Shown piece after piece: positions 1 through 5,441 of a stretch of 6,772 nucleotides of DNA; position 1 is the stretch's first letter; each line of letters starts with the position of its first letter. Made by a program: the position numbers and the translations under genes. This stretch comes from Oscillospiraceae bacterium (lineage in GTDB: Bacteria > Bacillota > Clostridia > Oscillospirales > Ruminococcaceae), in the NCBI GenBank assembly GCA_031285945.1, contig JAITVF010000093.1, positions 1-6,772 of the forward strand, read 5' to 3'. Under the pieces are notes generated by a model. That model was not told where the DNA came from, ran no database searches, and worked only from the letters and a program-made list of their open reading frames with translations.

Positions 1-492
1 GAGCTGACCGCGGGCGGCTGCGTCTACTTCTTTTTGAGGCCGGTCGATACTGAGGTAATGGTCGAAAGAGTTATTCAGTTCGCCCAGGCAAGGAACCAGA
101 CATTTACCCCCTCTATGCGGGGTTCAAGGCCCCAGCCCGACCTCGAGATTATGGTAACCGAAATCATCCATCAAATAGGTGTGCCCGCCCACATAAAGGG
201 GTACCACTATCTGCGCGATTCCATTATACTTTCAATTCAGGAGCCGGATATTATTAATTCCGTGACCAAAAGGCTCTACCCCTCGGTGGCCAAGAAAAAC
301 GGCACGACCCCCTCCAGGGTAGAGCGCGCAATCCGCCACGCCATCGAGGTCGCCTGGGACAGGGGAGACGTGGATATTCTAAATTCATACTTCGGCTATA
401 CCATTCACAATGGTCGGGGAAAACCCACCAACTCCGAGTTTATCGCCATGATAAGCGACAAGCTGCGCCTCAAGCTTAGGGCGGCAGGCTGA
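1..492 (+). CDS. spo0A: Spo0A, sporulation response regulator (C-terminal part; 5' end outside window)
   Basis: Master transcription factor for entry into sporulation, switched on by phosphorelay or direct kinase phosphorylation of its receiver domain. The frame is open from base 1, so the gene begins upstream; 163 residues are visible out of about 260 usual for the family. Codons 1-29 are the end of the receiver (strand 5 and helix 5). A linker follows, then the Spo0A effector domain from about codon 46. This carries family hallmarks: [12 protein letters not shown], the recognition-helix stretch [18 protein letters not shown] (304-357) and the end motif [17 protein letters not shown]. These match Spo0A almost residue for residue, so identity is very secure. 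Oddity: the receiver's conserved switch Lys in the usual LKP motif reads Arg here (LRP, AGG at 37-39). An in-frame TTG at 34 is internal to the receiver and is not the real start. A strong hairpin follows at 541-572. Confidence 0.97.
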   Translation, partial: ELTAGGCVYFFLRPVDTEVMVERVIQFAQARNQTFTPSMRGSRPQPDLEIMVTEIIHQIGVPAHIKGYHYLRDSIILSIQEPDIINSVTKRLYPSVAKKNGTTPSRVERAIRHAIEVAWDRGDVDILNSYFGYTIHNGRGKPTNSEFIAMISDKLRLKLRAAG

Positions 493-540
493 GATTTTAG
501 AGCGATGGGTAAAAATAACCGCTGCTTATAGATTGATTTT

Positions 541-581
541 GTTTCACCCCCCGCTACGGCGGGGGGTGAAACAGTATATTT
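541..581 (+). terminator. Rho-independent terminator of spo0A with UACG tetraloop
   Basis: A perfect 14-bp stem pairs 541-554 (GTTTCACCCCCCGC) with 559-572 (GCGGGGGGTGAAAC). The loop is TACG (555-558) closed by a C-G pair, which is the exceptionally stable C(UNCG)G tetraloop class in RNA. The following tract ATATTTT is only partly T-rich, so the terminator may rely on stem strength. It lies 49 nt after the spo0A stop and ahead of the feo promoter, so it insulates the two units. The minus strand has only a weak T-tract, so termination on that strand is doubtful. Confidence 0.85.
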
Positions 582-618
582 TACAAAGTTTCTTTCGGTA
601 AACTTTTCTTTGAATCTA

Positions 619-647
619 TTTACATAAACTCACATATGTGGTATACT
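619..647 (+). promoter_or_regulatory. Sigma-A-type promoter of the feo operon, with palindrome in spacer
   Basis: TTTACA at 619-624 and TATACT at 642-647 are separated by 17 bp, and TG at 639-640 gives an extended -10. It is followed 41 nt later by the feoA start. The spacer holds a perfect 10-bp palindrome CACATATGTG (631-640), and an 8-bp palindrome AGTTAACT lies at 656-663 just after the predicted start site. Either could be an operator, for example for the DtxR-type protein encoded at 3355-3762. Neither matches the DtxR/IdeR or MntR consensus boxes I know, so the operator role is inference; the promoter itself is well supported. Confidence 0.8.
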
Positions 648-687
648 GACAGCAAAGTTAACTCAGGTGAATTTATGGAGGCAACTC

Positions 688-963
688 ATGGTCAACAGGC
701 ATACGGGCGCCAGAAATCTCGGCGAGCTTTTGCCGGGGCAGACCGGCGTAATCGTTTCGATAGGCGGCGAGGGCGCGATCAAGCGGCGCCTGGTAGATAT
801 GGGCCTTACGCCGGGGGCCAGGGTTACCCTGCGCAAAACCGCTCCGTTAGGCGACCCGCTCGAAATAAACCTGCGCGACTACGAGCTTTCTTTGAGGCGG
901 GAGGACGCCAGAAAAATACTTTTAGAGGAACGGGATCCCGATGAAAATAGCGCTTACCGGTAA
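688..963 (+). CDS. feoA: FeoA, ferrous iron transport accessory protein
   Basis: Small cytoplasmic SH3-like-fold partner of the Fe(II) transporter FeoB, thought to interact with FeoB and affect its activity. The protein is 91 residues, close to the usual 75-90. The core is typical: LGELLPGQTGVIVSIGG, then the signature KRRLVDMGLTPGARV, then DPLEINLRDYELSLRREDA. I chose ATG 688 because GGAGG at 677-681 lies 6 nt upstream; the in-frame GTG at 667 would put that binding site inside the gene. Its last 23 nt overlap the start of feoB, which implies translational coupling. The last residues after LLEER are encoded within this overlap and are probably of little functional importance. Transcription is from the promoter at 619-647. 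Confidence 0.95.
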   Translation: MVNRHTGARNLGELLPGQTGVIVSIGGEGAIKRRLVDMGLTPGARVTLRKTAPLGDPLEINLRDYELSLRREDARKILLEERDPDENSAYR

Positions 964-2971
964 CCCCAACTCGGGAAAGACCACGCTGTTTAACCTGTAT
1001 ACCGGCTCCAACCAGTATGTGGGAAACTGGGCCGGGGTTACCGTGGAAAAAAAGGAAGGCTCGGTAAAATACAAAGGCGAGTCGATAACCCTGGTGGATC
1101 TGCCGGGAATCTACTCCCTTTCCCCCTACAGCATGGAGGAGATTGTAACCCGGCGCGTTTTGATTGAGGAACGGCCGGACGTTCTTATAGATATCCTGGA
1201 CGGTACCAACATAGAGCGCAACCTTTATCTCGCGCTGCAGCTGATGGAGCTTGGCGTCCCCATGATTCTTGCGGTCAATATGATGGACGAGGTTCGCCAA
1301 AAGGGAGACAGGCTCGACTGTGCGGAGCTCTCGCGGCAGCTTGGGGTTCAGGTAATACCCATTACCGCGAAAAAGGGCGAGAACACAAAAGAGCTGCTGG
1401 AGGCCGCCGCGGCCCTCGCGAGGAACCCGGCCCGCGATCCTTCGCGGTCTGTGGGGAAGGTCGCCTACGACCGCGCCACCGAGCAGGCTATACTGGACGT
1501 CTATGTTATTTTGTGGGAAATCCCGGGGCTCAGAGGTCTTCCGCTGGGGTTTTACGCCGCCAAGCTGCTGGAAGGGGATAAAAAAGCGGGGGAAGCGCTT
1601 AACCTGGATAAGGAAACCGCCGGCAGGATCGAGAGGGTGGTGGCGGCTTACGAGGCATCATCCCCTTACGGCGACCGTGAGACCATGCTGGCCGACGCCC
1701 GCTACAAGAGTATAACCGCCATGGTGGAAAAGGCCATGGTAAAGGCGGGCGCCGAGGGCGGCCTGAGCCTTTCTGATAAAATTGATCTTGTTATCACAAA
1801 CAGGATACTTGCTCTTCCCATATTCTTGCTTATAATGTTCTTTATGTTTGCCCTTACCTTCGGGCCGGTCGGCAGCTTTTTGAGCGGCGGCATAGATTTT
1901 ATTCTGGGGGATATGCTCACCAGATGGGTAACGGGGCTGCTCAGCTCGGCCGCCGCTCCAGGCTGGACCCATGGCCTTTTGGTGGACGCTATAATCGGCG
2001 GAGTAGGCGGAGTGCTTACTTTTTTGCCGCAGATACTTATACTGTTTACCTGCCTCAGCGTCCTGGAGGACAGCGGCTATATGGCCAGAGCCGCCTTTAT
2101 AATGGACCGCCTCCTGCATAAAATAGGCCTGACCGGCAAAAGCTTTATTCCCATGCTTATGGGCTTTGGCTGCACCACCCCCGCCGTTATGGCCGCCAGA
2201 ACAATGGAGAACGACCGCGACCGCAAAATGACCATTATGATCACGCCCTTCATGAGCTGCGGGGCAAAGCTTCCTGTCTACGCGCTCTTCGCCTCTATCT
2301 TCTTCACCGAGCACGAGGGGGCCGCGGTTTTTTCCATGTATATTATCGGAATGGTCACAGCCGTGGTTTCCGGGCTTTTTCTGCGGGGGACTCTATTTCG
2401 GGGAACGGTCGCTCCCTTTGTTATGGAGCTGCCGCCCTACAGACTACCCTCCCCGGGGGCCCTTCTGCGCCACGTTTGGGAAAAGGCCAAGGGCTTTCTT
2501 ATAAAGGCGGGGACGATAATATTCTCGATGAGCGTGCTGACCTGGCTTTTGCAAAACCTTGACTGGAGCTTACAGCTTGTTTTGGATAACCGCGACAGCA
2601 TTTTTGCCTCTGTCGGAAGAGGTCTCGCGCCCATATTCGCGCCCCTGGGCTTCGGTAACTGGCAGGCCGCGGTTTCAATACTCGCGGGCCTTATCGCAAA
2701 GGAGACGGTCGTATCCTCCATGCTGGTTCTTTACGGCGCTGGTAGCGGCGAAGCGCTGGCCTCGGCCCTTGCGGCGGCGTTCGACCCTGTGTCGGCTTTT
2801 TCCTTTATGGTCTTCTGCCTTCTTTACATGCCCTGCATCTCCGCCTTTGTATCCATAAAAAGGGAAATGAACAGCTGGAGATGGGCTATTCTTACAGCAG
2901 CCTTTACAACCGCGGTCGCGTATATTATATCACTGGTCGTATATCAGGGCGGAAGGCTTATATTCGGATAG
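941..2971 (+). CDS. feoB: FeoB, ferrous iron transport GTPase/permease
   Basis: Inner-membrane Fe(II) uptake protein with an N-terminal G domain fused to a membrane domain. At 676 residues it is in the normal range (about 600-800). G-protein motifs: G1 GNPNSGKT (7-14), switch I NWAGVTVE (29-36), G3 DLPG (53-56), G4 NMMD (113-116), and a G5 loop around ITAKKG (141-146). A helical regulatory segment follows to about residue 265. From about residue 287 on there are some eight hydrophobic segments. The two inverted Gate motifs carry the conserved cysteines in GFGC (C411) and MSCGAKLPVYAL (C440), and IAKETVV (about 585-591) and LLYMPCISA lie further on. There is no Cys-rich C-terminal tail; a separate small gene at 3074 supplies one. 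The ATG overlaps feoA by 23 nt, with AGAGGA at 924-929 as binding site. I see no frameshift or missing key residue. Confidence 0.98.
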   Translation: MKIALTGNPNSGKTTLFNLYTGSNQYVGNWAGVTVEKKEGSVKYKGESITLVDLPGIYSLSPYSMEEIVTRRVLIEERPDVLIDILDGTNIERNLYLALQLMELGVPMILAVNMMDEVRQKGDRLDCAELSRQLGVQVIPITAKKGENTKELLEAAAALARNPARDPSRSVGKVAYDRATEQAILDVYVILWEIPGLRGLPLGFYAAKLLEGDKKAGEALNLDKETAGRIERVVAAYEASSPYGDRETMLADARYKSITAMVEKAMVKAGAEGGLSLSDKIDLVITNRILALPIFLLIMFFMFALTFGPVGSFLSGGIDFILGDMLTRWVTGLLSSAAAPGWTHGLLVDAIIGGVGGVLTFLPQILILFTCLSVLEDSGYMARAAFIMDRLLHKIGLTGKSFIPMLMGFGCTTPAVMAARTMENDRDRKMTIMITPFMSCGAKLPVYALFASIFFTEHEGAAVFSMYIIGMVTAVVSGLFLRGTLFRGTVAPFVMELPPYRLPSPGALLRHVWEKAKGFLIKAGTIIFSMSVLTWLLQNLDWSLQLVLDNRDSIFASVGRGLAPIFAPLGFGNWQAAVSILAGLIAKETVVSSMLVLYGAGSGEALASALAAAFDPVSAFSFMVFCLLYMPCISAFVSIKREMNSWRWAILTAAFTTAVAYIISLVVYQGGRLIFG

Positions 2972-2991
2972 CTTTTTGGGGCCGTTGATGC

Positions 2992-3027
2992 TATAATAGC
3001 CCTAAAGGGCGCGCTATTATAATTTTT
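2992..3027 (+). terminator. Hairpin plus T-run between feoB and the Cys-rich gene (possible attenuator)
   Basis: TATAATAGC (2992-3000) pairs perfectly with GCTATTATA (3013-3021). An alternative fold pairs GCCC (2999-3002) with GGGC (3007-3010) over a TAAA loop and bulges GCGC. The tract TTTTT (3023-3027) follows. The outer half of the stem is A/T-rich, so it looks like a partial terminator that would lower expression of the two downstream genes relative to feoAB, or an mRNA processing or stability element. The left arm contains a TATAAT, but no good -35 lies at the right distance. Confidence 0.5.
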
Positions 3028-3073
3028 ATGGCCCGCGCGCTTTACCCAAAACTGACGGGAAGAAGGTATTTTT

Positions 3074-3250
3074 GTGTCCGCATCCGCAGCTGTGATCATC
3101 CTGTGCGGGCTTATAATCGCCCTTGCCATTTATCTTTTTGTGCGCAGCATGCGCAAGATGAGCCGCGGGCAGTGCTGCGAGGGCTGCGAGGGCTGCTCGG
3201 TTAAGGGGAACTGCTCGAGCGCCGATTCCGACACGGATAACGCCGGCTGA
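3074..3250 (+). CDS. FeoB-associated Cys-rich small membrane protein
   Basis: A 58-residue protein with one N-terminal membrane helix (about residues 6-23, AVIILCGLIIALAIYLFV), then a basic stop-transfer stretch RSMRKMSRG. A cysteine cluster follows: CC at 34-35, C38, C41 and C47, spaced as CCxxCxxC then C. A short acidic tail ends the protein. This is the architecture of the FeoB-associated Cys-rich membrane protein family found after feoB in many Bacillota, where some FeoB proteins instead carry the cysteines at their own C-terminus. It probably sits in the membrane with the cysteines in the cytoplasm and helps FeoB, perhaps by handling Fe(II) or by redox sensing; the exact role is not settled. 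The GTG start at 3074 has AGAAGG (3061-3066) 7 nt upstream. It begins 102 nt after feoB and is easily missed because it is short and GTG-initiated. Confidence 0.88.
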   Translation: MSASAAVIILCGLIIALAIYLFVRSMRKMSRGQCCEGCEGCSVKGNCSSADSDTDNAG

Positions 3251-3354
3251 GCGATATCGGCTCTTGATTTTTTATGAAGCGTGTAATACCGTTTTGTCCC
3301 CTCAAGTGGCGTGGGGAGAAATAATTGAATCAGTAATCCGGGAGGTGCCTTAAA

Positions 3355-3762
3355 GTGACGGAGGCCGCGATGGTCATGCGTGAGGCGGGCGAAAACTATC
3401 TGGAGACAATCCTTATTCTGGAGAGAAAATCGGGCCCGGTGCGCTCCATCGACGTAGCCGAGGCCCTGGGTGTTTCGAGGCCGAGCGTCAACAAGGCGGT
3501 TTCGGTCCTTAAAAAGGCCGGAATGGTGGACCAGCAGCCCTATGGGCGGATAAGCCTGACCGAGCGGGGCCGTGAAAAGGCGGCGGAGGTACTTGGCCGC
3601 CACAATAACCTAAAGCGTTTTCTTACCATTGTGCTGGGCGTGGGGGAGGAGGCGGCGGAGGTGGACGCCTGCCGGATGGAACACGTAATAAGCGAGGAGA
3701 CCGGCCGGCGCCTCGCCGCCTATATTGGTTCTGTCATGTCCCGGCAGGGTCTTGAGCCGTAG
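3355..3762 (+). CDS. DtxR-family metal-dependent transcriptional regulator
   Basis: Cytoplasmic metal-sensing repressor, 135 residues, consisting of a winged helix-turn-helix (about 12-72) and a dimerization/metal-binding domain (about 73-128). It lacks the C-terminal SH3-like domain of DtxR, giving an MntR-like short form. Recognition helix: SRPSVNKAVSVLKKAGMV (41-58). By alignment from memory with DtxR, C106, E109 and H110 in DACRMEH match primary-site ligands C102, E105 and H106, and H83 matches H79. Position N14 (GENYLE) falls where DtxR has Met10 and MntR has Asp8. Cys at the MntR Glu99 position points to Fe(II) rather than Mn(II), which fits its place after feoAB. GTG start with GGAGG (3341-3345) 9 nt upstream. 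Likely function: iron-dependent repression of the feo operon and of itself; this is inference. A bidirectional terminator follows. Confidence 0.92.
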   Translation: MTEAAMVMREAGENYLETILILERKSGPVRSIDVAEALGVSRPSVNKAVSVLKKAGMVDQQPYGRISLTERGREKAAEVLGRHNNLKRFLTIVLGVGEEAAEVDACRMEHVISEETGRRLAAYIGSVMSRQGLEP

Positions 3763-3794
3763 CGCTGTTTTCCGGCAAAATTTACATTAAAGCT

Positions 3795-3844
3795 CATAAA
3801 AACCCCGTATTGCCTTCCTGTGGAAGCAATACGGGGTTTTTATG
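3795..3844. terminator. Bidirectional Rho-independent terminator between convergent genes
   Basis: A 19-bp perfect stem pairs 3795-3813 with 3826-3844; the core is ACCCCGTATTGC against GCAATACGGGGT, flanked by A5 on the left and T5 on the right. The tip adds TTCC/GGAA (3815-3818 with 3822-3825) around a bulged C and a TGT loop. Because the stem ends in A-run and T-run, each strand ends in a U-tract, so it can stop the feo-dtxR transcript from the left and the minus-strand gene (3984-4262) from the right. Confidence 0.93.
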
Positions 3845-3983
3845 CCATAAAGGACAGTTTGCGAACATTTGCTGCATCTTAATGGTTTTTTCGGCAGTAC
3901 CTGGCAGCGTTTTTTCAGCATATTACATGCTGTAATTATTCATAAATGTGCTATAATCAGTTCATCGACGAGCTTGTTCGCGG
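3845..3983 (+). promoter_or_regulatory. Intergenic region with a plus-strand extended -10 promoter candidate
   Basis: No coding sequence is seen here. It contains a 6-bp inverted repeat CAGCAT/ATGCTG (3916-3921 and 3927-3932, spacer ATTAC) and, 17 nt further on, TGCTATAAT (3949-3957), a perfect extended -10. The -35 region is poor (CTGTAA at 3930-3935, 16-bp spacing). It points rightwards into the minus-strand gene, so a transcript would be antisense to that gene. The arrangement may be chance AT-richness. Confidence 0.35.
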
Positions 3984-4262
3984 CTATTCGTCCTTTTCCT
4001 TCTTGTTGCCGCTCCCGCGCAGCATAAGATCGCCGAGCAGCCCTCCCCCCACTCCGGCCAGCAGCGAGGCGGGAGCCGCCTCCAGGCAGCCCCGGTACAG
4101 GCTCATAGCGTGAAAGTAGTTGTCTACATATCTCGCGCCGATAAGCGAAGCGAACCCCACTATGTAAAAGATAAGCATAAGCCCCGCCCCAAGTCTGAGG
4201 GCCGTTTTCGCCAAAGGGTTCAACCCCCTAAGCCGGGTGATCAATTTTTTTATGTATGACAT
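3984..4262 (-). CDS. Small membrane protein of unknown function, two hydrophobic segments
   Basis: I do not recognise a named family. The product is 92 residues. It has a basic N-terminus (KKLITRLRGL), a clear membrane helix at about 21-43 (ALRLGAGLMLIFYIVGFASLIG), and a short polar stretch RYVDNYFHAMSLYRG. A second, Gly/Ala/Leu-rich hydrophobic segment (about 60-81) follows, then a charged Lys/Glu tail. This predicts both termini in the cytoplasm. I chose ATG 4262 because AAAGGAG (4276-4270 on this strand) is 7 nt upstream; the adjacent TTG at 4265 would be only 4 nt away. A good promoter lies upstream at 4312-4285 and the bidirectional terminator at 3795-3844 lies downstream, so it is a stand-alone transcript between two plus-strand units. 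Promoter, binding site and protein-like composition make the gene credible. Confidence 0.8.
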   Translation of the reverse strand: MSYIKKLITRLRGLNPLAKTALRLGAGLMLIFYIVGFASLIGARYVDNYFHAMSLYRGCLEAAPASLLAGVGGGLLGDLMLRGSGNKKEKDE

Positions 4263-4284
4263 CAAAATGCTCCTTTCAGGGAAT

Positions 4285-4312
4285 TTTATACTCTAAGTAG
4301 ATAACTTGTCAA
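4285..4312 (-). promoter_or_regulatory. Sigma-A-type promoter of the minus-strand membrane protein gene
   Basis: On the minus strand, a consensus TTGACA (4312-4307) is followed after 16 bp by TATAAA (4290-4285), 23 nt ahead of the ATG. The -35 lies inside an 11-bp palindrome ACTTGTCAAGT (4305-4315), which could be an operator. No comparable promoter is visible for the divergent plus-strand gene at 4379; a regulator bound at the palindrome could still affect both. Confidence 0.75.
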
Positions 4313-4378
4313 GTCTATCACAGAACAAAAAAAGCCTCAATGCAAAATTTATGGCAGCAAAGTAAGGAGACTCAACCC

Positions 4379-5164
4379 ATGCAACCAGGGATTTCGACAG
4401 CATGCCTTTACCCGCGTTATACCGAGGAGAGCCTTAGGGATATTCTTGCCCTGCGGCCCGCCTGCGTCGAGGTTTTTATCAACGCCAGGGAGGAGCTTTC
4501 GGCTCCCTTTTTGCGAGGGCTTCGCGCCATGGCCGATTCGGCCGGAGCAAGAATTGCGTCCGTTCACCCCTACCTCAGCGCCATGGAGCCGCTTTACTTC
4601 TTTTCGGGCTACTCGCGGCGCTTTTTGGAGGGGCGCGAGGAGTATAAGCGCCACTATGAGGCGGCGGGGATGCTGGGCGCGGAAGCGGTCGTCTTCCACG
4701 GCAACTTCTACGGGAACGAGATCCCGCCCGGCCAATACTTCGAGCGCTTTTCGGTTTTATGGGAGGACGCGAGAAGAGAGGGGATATCCCTGTGCCAGGA
4801 GAATGTGGAGCGCTGCGCCTCGCGCGAGCCGGGATTTTTTAAGCAGATGCGAAGCGCCCTTGCGGACGCCGAGTTTATCTTAGACGTCAAACAGGCGGTC
4901 AGAGCCGGACAGAATCCATTTGAAATGGCGAACGCCATGGGAGGGAAGATCAAGCATGTACACCTGAGCGATCATACAGGAGCCCAAAGCTGTCTTCCCC
5001 CCGGTCGCGGAGTTTTCAACATTCGGGAATTCCTTGAGCATATCGCGAAAAACGGCTTTTCGGGCAGTGTGATCGTTGAACTTTATCGGGAAAACTTTAA
5101 GGATATTGTTGAATTATCGGCAGGTTTCCAACATCTTTCATACATACTTTCCACTATCGCGTAA
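4379..5164 (+). CDS. Sugar phosphate isomerase/epimerase-like TIM-barrel protein
   Basis: Protein of 261 residues with the xylose isomerase-like (AP endonuclease 2 type) TIM-barrel fold. Barrel-strand residues are in family positions: SVHP (H63), VVFHGN (H107), CQENVE (E141, E144), LDVKQA (D169), KHVHLSD (H193, H195, D198) and VIVELY (E234). E141, D169, H195 and E234 are likely divalent-metal ligands. The specific substrate cannot be told: members act as sugar or inositol-derivative isomerases, epimerases or dehydratases, and nearby genes give no pathway. ATG 4379 is chosen because AGGAG (4365-4369) lies 9 nt upstream; an in-frame ATG at 4340 has no binding site and would include this one. 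It is divergent from the membrane protein gene with 116 nt between starts. No strong terminator follows. An AP endonuclease IV role is less likely given the short, divergent sequence. Confidence 0.85.
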   Translation: MQPGISTACLYPRYTEESLRDILALRPACVEVFINAREELSAPFLRGLRAMADSAGARIASVHPYLSAMEPLYFFSGYSRRFLEGREEYKRHYEAAGMLGAEAVVFHGNFYGNEIPPGQYFERFSVLWEDARREGISLCQENVERCASREPGFFKQMRSALADAEFILDVKQAVRAGQNPFEMANAMGGKIKHVHLSDHTGAQSCLPPGRGVFNIREFLEHIAKNGFSGSVIVELYRENFKDIVELSAGFQHLSYILSTIA

Positions 5165-5229
5165 GATGCACAAATTGCTCGACCGGCTTCGACTAACCGG
5201 GCAAACTGTATATTTAAACAACGAGCTGT

Positions 5230-5246
5230 TTGTCAAAACCTGACAA
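5230..5246. repeat. Inverted repeat TTGTCA-N5-TGACAA in intergenic region
   Basis: TTGTCA (5230-5235) and TGACAA (5241-5246) form a perfect 6-bp inverted repeat with spacer AAACC. No T-run follows, so it is more like an operator than a terminator. The whole stretch 5165-5441 has no coding sequence; it holds this repeat, an eight-base T-run at 5284-5291 without a convincing stem before it, and the promoter at 5308-5335. A further TTGTCAA is the -35 of that promoter. Confidence 0.5.
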
Positions 5247-5307
5247 GATTATCGCGGCCCGATATTCCGCAAGTCGAAATAGGTTTTTTTTAGCCGTAAG
5301 AATCGCC

Positions 5308-5335
5308 TTGTCAAACGGCAGATATATAGTATTAT
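5308..5335 (+). promoter_or_regulatory. Probable sigma-A-type promoter of the DUF6514-nrdR unit
   Basis: TTGTCA (5308-5313) and TATTAT (5330-5335) are 16 bp apart. A start near 5342 would give a leader of about 100 nt to the ATG at 5442. The stretch ATATATAGT (5322-5330), abutting the -10, resembles one half of an NrdR box, but the other half does not match, so NrdR autoregulation is not supported. Confidence 0.6.
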
Positions 5336-5355
5336 GAAAGAACACAGCTGAGCTT

Positions 5356-5400
5356 TCCGGCGGGAGCCGGAGCGTTTATAGCCGGATACCGGGGGCCCGG
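5356..5400 (+). promoter_or_regulatory. GC-rich structured leader ahead of the DUF6514-like gene
   Basis: TCCGGC (5356-5361) pairs with GCCGGA (5366-5371) over a GGGA loop, a GNRA-class tetraloop. A second short palindrome CCGG-GGGC-CCGG (5389-5400) runs into the first of two ribosome binding sites (GGAGG 5399-5403). A 7-bp direct repeat GGATACC occurs at 5384-5390 and 5402-5408. There is no T-run, so it is not a terminator; it may affect translation start choice or mRNA stability. Confidence 0.45.
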
Positions 5401-5441
5401 AGGATACCATGCCATGGATCAATTTAGGGAGGTTCGATAAG

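Noticed and set aside
636..944. Plus-strand open frame overlapping feoA in another frame
   Set aside because: Arg/Gly-rich product with no domain; feoA in the other frame is unmistakable and has the ribosome binding site.
824..1300. Long open frame on the minus strand opposite feoA/feoB
   Set aside because: It lies opposite two certain genes, has no recognisable domain and arises from codon bias of the true strand.
1658..2314. 218-codon open frame on the minus strand inside feoB
   Set aside because: It is antisense to the conserved membrane domain of FeoB and its His/Gly/Ala-rich composition is not protein-like.
2992..2997. TATAAT as a promoter for the Cys-rich gene and dtxR
   Set aside because: No acceptable -35 at 16-18 bp; the sequence is better explained as the left arm of a hairpin.
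3130..3603. Minus-strand open frame opposite the Cys-rich gene and dtxR
   Set aside because: It covers two supported plus-strand genes and shows no family features.
5181..5208. Terminator for the isomerase gene
   Set aside because: Only 4-bp CCGG pairings without a following T-run; not a convincing terminator.
5188..5278. Two Spo0A-box-like sequences (TTCGACT at 5188-5194, AGTCGAA at 5272-5278)
   Set aside because: Each differs from the TGTCGAA consensus at the first base and they are not placed at a promoter as known 0A boxes are; chance is a fair explanation.
5317..5332. Possible NrdR box at the DUF6514-nrdR promoter
   Set aside because: Only the right half resembles the box; the left half has no match, and a second box at the usual spacing was not seen.
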